This document shows positions 60,862-64,000 of a DNA stretch of 64,000 bases, piece by piece. Within the stretch, counting starts at the first letter, position 1, and every line of letters begins with the position of its first letter. The notes below the pieces were generated by a model that made no database searches, had not been told where the DNA came from, and saw only the letters and a list, made by a program, of their open reading frames with translations. A program made the translations under genes and the position numbers. This DNA comes from Arthrobacter psychrolactophilus. GTDB taxonomy: Bacteria; Actinomycetota; Actinomycetes; Actinomycetales; Micrococcaceae. The DNA is taken from contig NZ_QJVC01000003.1 of NCBI RefSeq assembly GCF_003219795.1, positions 248,001-312,000 on the forward strand. The letters are read 5' to 3'.

Positions 60862-62064
60862 GTGACCGCCACAACCGAGCAAACAAGAGCGACGGCGGAC
60901 TACTTCCGTCTCGATGATGACCTCACCGCCGAGGAAATCGCCATCAGGGACAAGGTCCGGGAATTTGCCGAGCAGCAGGTGCTGCCCATCATCAACGACT
61001 ATTGGGAGAAGGCCGAATTCCCCACGGAACTTCTGGGGCCGCTGGCTGATTTGGGCATCATCGGCACTACTATCCAAGGCTACGGATGCCCGGGAATGAG
61101 CCGTAAGGCCGCCGGTATGGTGGCCCGCGAAATGGCCCGGGCTGACGGCAGCCTCAACACCTTCCTCGGCGTCCACTCCAACCTGTGCATGGGAGCCCTC
61201 AATATTCTCGGCAGCGAAGAACAGCGGCAACGCTGGCTTCCGGCCTTGGCCCGGATTGAAAAAACCGGGGCGTTCGCCCTGACCGAACCTGACCACGGCT
61301 CGGATTCTGTCGCCCTGGAAACACAGGCTCGGCGCGACGGTGACCACTGGGTCATCAGCGGTCATAAGCGCTGGATCGGCAACGGCCACGCAGCGGATGT
61401 CACGGTACTTTTTGCCCGGAACACGGAGGACGGCAACGTCAACGCCTTCGTGGTCGAAAAGGATGCCAAGGGCCGGTACCCCGGCGGGTACTCCCCCACC
61501 GTCATCACCGGCAAGGTGGGCAAGCGCGCCATTCTTCAGGCGGACATCACCATCGATGAGATGCGGTTGCCGGCGGCCAACAGGCTCGATGGCTGCCAGG
61601 ACTTCCGCGATGTGTCCCGGGTCCTTCAGGCCACGCGGGGCGGGGCCGCTTGGGAGGCCGTGGGCCACGGCATGGCAGCCTTCGAAATCGCCTCCGATTA
61701 CGCCCGCACCCGGCACCAGTTTGGCAAACCCATCGGCTCCTTCCAGTTGGTTCAATCACGGCTGGCGAACATGCTCAGCGAACTCACGGTCATGCAGCTG
61801 TTGTGCACCAGGATGGCAGAACTGGCGGACCGTGGCCAGCTCACCAACGCACAGGCGTCAATGGTCAAGATGGCGACCGCACAAAAGGGCAAGTGGATCT
61901 GCAACGAGGCCCGCGAGCTGCTAGGCGGAAACGGGCTGCTGCTGGAAAATCACGTCATACGGCACATGACCGACATGGAAGTGGTCTCCACGTATGAAGG
62001 CACCGATTCCATGCAGGCACTCATCGTAGGCCGTGACATCACCGGAATCTCGGCCTTCAAGTGA
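60862..62064 (+). CDS. Acyl-CoA dehydrogenase, glutaryl-CoA dehydrogenase-like (second)
   Basis: 400-residue FAD enzyme beginning at GTG 60862 with AGAAAGGG upstream. Motifs: FALTEPDHGSDSVALETQA near 137, RWIGNGHAADVTVL, YARTRHQFGKPIGSFQLVQ near 277 and STYEGTDSMQALIVG near 375 with the catalytic-base Glu. LTEPDHGSD is close to the LTEPNHGSDP of glutaryl-CoA dehydrogenases. Related to, but clearly distinct from, the enzyme at 51214. It likely oxidises the acyl-CoA made by the upstream transferase. Confidence 0.92.
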   Translation: MTATTEQTRATADYFRLDDDLTAEEIAIRDKVREFAEQQVLPIINDYWEKAEFPTELLGPLADLGIIGTTIQGYGCPGMSRKAAGMVAREMARADGSLNTFLGVHSNLCMGALNILGSEEQRQRWLPALARIEKTGAFALTEPDHGSDSVALETQARRDGDHWVISGHKRWIGNGHAADVTVLFARNTEDGNVNAFVVEKDAKGRYPGGYSPTVITGKVGKRAILQADITIDEMRLPAANRLDGCQDFRDVSRVLQATRGGAAWEAVGHGMAAFEIASDYARTRHQFGKPIGSFQLVQSRLANMLSELTVMQLLCTRMAELADRGQLTNAQASMVKMATAQKGKWICNEARELLGGNGLLLENHVIRHMTDMEVVSTYEGTDSMQALIVGRDITGISAFK

Positions 62065-62124
62065 ACCATGGGCCCACTTCCCGAACCCTGACCAGTCAGC
62101 AAGAACTAGAGACAAGGAAATGTC

Positions 62125-63351
62125 ATGACTGAGGCCTTCCTCATTGGCGGCGCACGGACGCCCGTGGGACGCTACGGCGGTTCCCTTGCTTCTGTGCGCC
62201 CCGATGACCTCGCGGCACTCACCGTACGTGCCGCCGTCGAACGTGCAGGTATTGATCCGGCAGCGGTGGATGAGGTGATCCTCGGCAACGCCAACGGTGC
62301 CGGTGAGGAGAACCGCAATGTTGCCCGCATGGCGTGGCTATTGAATGGCTATCCGGACAGCGTTCCTGGAATTACCGTCAACCGGCTGTGCGCCTCGGGG
62401 TTGTCGGCCATCATCACGGCAAGCCACATGATCAAGTCCGGCGCCGCGGACATTGTGGTTGCCGGCGGGGTGGAATCAATGAGCCGAGCGCCCTGGGTCA
62501 TGGAGAAGCCTGACCACGCCTTTGCCAAGCCCGGCGCCGTTTTCGAGACCTCGATCGGCTGGCGATTTACGAATCCTACCTTCCTCGACGGCGAACTCAG
62601 CCGCGGCGGCAAGACAGCGTTTTCGATGCCAGAGACGGCGGAGGAAGTGGCCCGGGTGTTCGGCACCTCGCGGACTGACTGCGACGCCTTTGCCGCCCGG
62701 TCGCACGAACGCGCGTTGGCTGCGATTGCGGCCGGAAGATTCACCGAGGAAATCGTGCCCGTCACTGTCCACGGACGCAAGGGAGCCGTAACCGTGGTGG
62801 ATACCGATGAGAGTCCCCGGCCCGGGACTACCCTGGATGTTCTCGCCGGACTGCGTCCCGTTGTGAAGGGTGGCTCCGTGGTGACGGCCGGAAATGCCTC
62901 CACCCTTAATGATGGAGCCTCGGCAATCATCGTCGCCTCCGAAGCTGCTATTAAAAGGTACGGATTGACGCCGCGTGCCCGGATTCTGGAGGGCGGCTCG
63001 GCCGGAGTAGCCCCGGAACTCATGGGTATCGGCCCGGTGCCTGCAACCCGGAAGGTCTTGGAGCGCGCCGGGCTGACTGTCGGTGACCTGGGCGCCGTCG
63101 AACTTAACGAGGCCTTCGCCTCACAGTCGCTGGCCGTCATGCGGGAACTGAAGCTGAATGAGGAGATGGTGAATGCTGACGGCGGCGCTATCGCTCTCGG
63201 TCACCCGCTCGGCTCCTCGGGATCCCGGCTGGTCGTGACGCTGCTGGGGCGGATGGAGCGCGAGCTGGCCACCGGCGGCCGCAAACTCGGCCTAGCGACC
63301 ATGTGCGTGGGCGTGGGCCAGGGAACCGCCCTCCTACTGGAAGGAGTGTAA
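62125..63351 (+). CDS. Acetyl-CoA C-acyltransferase (thiolase)
   Basis: 408-residue thiolase II-type enzyme. Nucleophile Cys89 in VNRLCASGLSA, His360 in GGAIALGHPLGSSGSR and the second catalytic Cys394 in TMCVGVGQGTALLLE. ATG after AAGGAAATG-type site. Cleaves a 3-ketoacyl-CoA to acetyl-CoA and a shortened acyl-CoA, the final beta-oxidation step. Its stop shares one base with the next gene's start. Confidence 0.93.
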   Translation: MTEAFLIGGARTPVGRYGGSLASVRPDDLAALTVRAAVERAGIDPAAVDEVILGNANGAGEENRNVARMAWLLNGYPDSVPGITVNRLCASGLSAIITASHMIKSGAADIVVAGGVESMSRAPWVMEKPDHAFAKPGAVFETSIGWRFTNPTFLDGELSRGGKTAFSMPETAEEVARVFGTSRTDCDAFAARSHERALAAIAAGRFTEEIVPVTVHGRKGAVTVVDTDESPRPGTTLDVLAGLRPVVKGGSVVTAGNASTLNDGASAIIVASEAAIKRYGLTPRARILEGGSAGVAPELMGIGPVPATRKVLERAGLTVGDLGAVELNEAFASQSLAVMRELKLNEEMVNADGGAIALGHPLGSSGSRLVVTLLGRMERELATGGRKLGLATMCVGVGQGTALLLEGV

Positions 63352-64000
63352 TGACCACTCAAAGTAACCTCGGCGCCCAAGACTTCACCACGCTCATCAT
63401 CACCGAACTTGAGGACCGCGTGCTAGTTCGCTTGGACCGGCCGGAGACGCGCAACGCCATCGATGCCACCATGCTGCAAGAGTTGCATGCCGTGTGTGCG
63501 GATCTGGAGGCAACGCCCAGAATCCTGATTCTCACGGGCACCCCGGCGGACCCGGAGACGGGTACCAAGGCATTTTTCGCCTCCGGTGCCGATATCGCCC
63601 AACTCTTGGAACGCCGTCGTGATGATGCGTTGGCGGGGATCAACTCCTCGCTGTTCGAGAGGATTGCCAAACTTCCCATGCCCGTCATCGCCGCACTCGA
63701 CGGCTTCGCGTTGGGCGGCGGTGGCGAGCTTGCCTACGCGGCCGATTTCCGCATCGGCACGGCGAACCTCCGCATGGGCAACCCCGAAACCGGGCTCGGC
63801 ATTCTCGCCGCGGCTGGTGCCACGTGGCGTCTTCGCGAGCTGGTCGGGGAGCCCCTGGCCAAGGAGATGCTCCTTGCCGGGCGGACCCTGACCGGCTCCG
63901 AATGCCTGGCGGCCGGGCTCATTACTGAGCTCGTTGAATCCGAGGGCCTCCTGGATGCGGCGCACGCGCTGGCCGACCGCATCGTCCGGCAAGACCCTCT
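63351..64000 (+). CDS. Enoyl-CoA hydratase/isomerase family protein, C-terminus off the window
   Basis: Starts at ATG 63351 (TAATG overlap with thiolase, AAGGAG upstream). Crotonase features: LVRLDRPETRNAI near residue 28, FFASGADIAQL near 80 and the oxyanion-hole loop IAALDGFALGGGGELA near 112, then the FRIGTANLRMGNPETGLGI block. The usual first catalytic Glu position falls in FALGGGGELAYAADF. The frame is open at the window edge after 216 codons. Hydrates the enoyl-CoA made by the dehydrogenase. No separate 3-hydroxyacyl-CoA dehydrogenase is seen before the edge. Confidence 0.92.
   Translation, partial: MTTQSNLGAQDFTTLIITELEDRVLVRLDRPETRNAIDATMLQELHAVCADLEATPRILILTGTPADPETGTKAFFASGADIAQLLERRRDDALAGINSSLFERIAKLPMPVIAALDGFALGGGGELAYAADFRIGTANLRMGNPETGLGILAAAGATWRLRELVGEPLAKEMLLAGRTLTGSECLAAGLITELVESEGLLDAAHALADRIVRQDP

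Noticed and set aside
1-64000. CRISPR array, rRNA or tRNA genes
   Set aside because: No regularly spaced repeats of CRISPR type and no recognisable rRNA or tRNA sequence; the only tandem repeat is the coding one at 50583-50738.

Overview
The window looks like part of a chromosome from a high-GC Gram-positive soil actinobacterium, most likely Arthrobacter in the broad sense (Micrococcaceae). Reasons: GC-rich coding with many GTG/TTG starts behind AGGAG-type ribosome sites; Tat-like lipoprotein signals on most solute-binding proteins; an LAxTG-type cell-wall sorting motif; and an epimerase that I recognise, from memory, as very close to Arthrobacter D-allulose 3-epimerase. No rRNA, tRNA, CRISPR array or intact insertion sequence was seen. 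It is a catabolic region dominated by sugar import and breakdown.

Layout. 1-5 kb: an oligosaccharide ABC transporter (permease, lipoprotein), a divergent LacI regulator and an SMP-30 lactonase. 5-7.7 kb: an XRE/MmyB regulator divergent from an MFS exporter, and a tiny lipoprotein. 8-16.1 kb: a cell-surface polysaccharide block with a secreted GH16 enzyme, a processive GT2 synthase coupled to a 54-residue LAxTG membrane peptide, a degenerate HPt protein, two tandem paralogous histidine kinases and a divergent OmpR-type regulator. 16.5-20.5 kb: GH27 enzyme, a second copy of the first lipoprotein with a matching promoter and operator, and the wreck of a GH127 gene. 20.8-28 kb: a fructan/sucrose operon (lacI, two permeases, lipoprotein, GH32, fructokinase) beside a GH32 fragment. 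28.6-37.5 kb: an SDR-like gene, then a D-allulose-type operon (epimerase, ribose-type ABC system, fructokinase) under a divergent LacI with three operators.

37.6-49.6 kb: an HNH nuclease, then four consecutive Gfo/Idh/MocA oxidoreductases joined to a dipeptide-type ABC transporter with a permease-ATPase fusion and a divergent FadR-type regulator. 50.6 kb: an orphan small gene encoding a double-glycine-like leader followed by 14-residue GSYVTT repeats; it is the least explained object here. 51-64 kb: acyl-CoA dehydrogenase, DUF2804 protein, a maltose-type ABC transporter, LysR, aldehyde dehydrogenase, and a CoA-transferase/acyl-CoA dehydrogenase/thiolase/enoyl-CoA hydratase run. A 15-bp motif recurs in front of the transporter, the aldehyde dehydrogenase and the CoA-transferase, tying these three units into one probable LysR regulon.

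How the parts fit: each transport operon pairs an importer with its own intracellular enzymes and regulator. Several binding-protein genes are followed by a strong hairpin before the next gene, a layout that usually gives more binding protein than permease. Enzyme specificities, transported sugars and regulator-operator pairings are inferred from context and are not proven by sequence alone.
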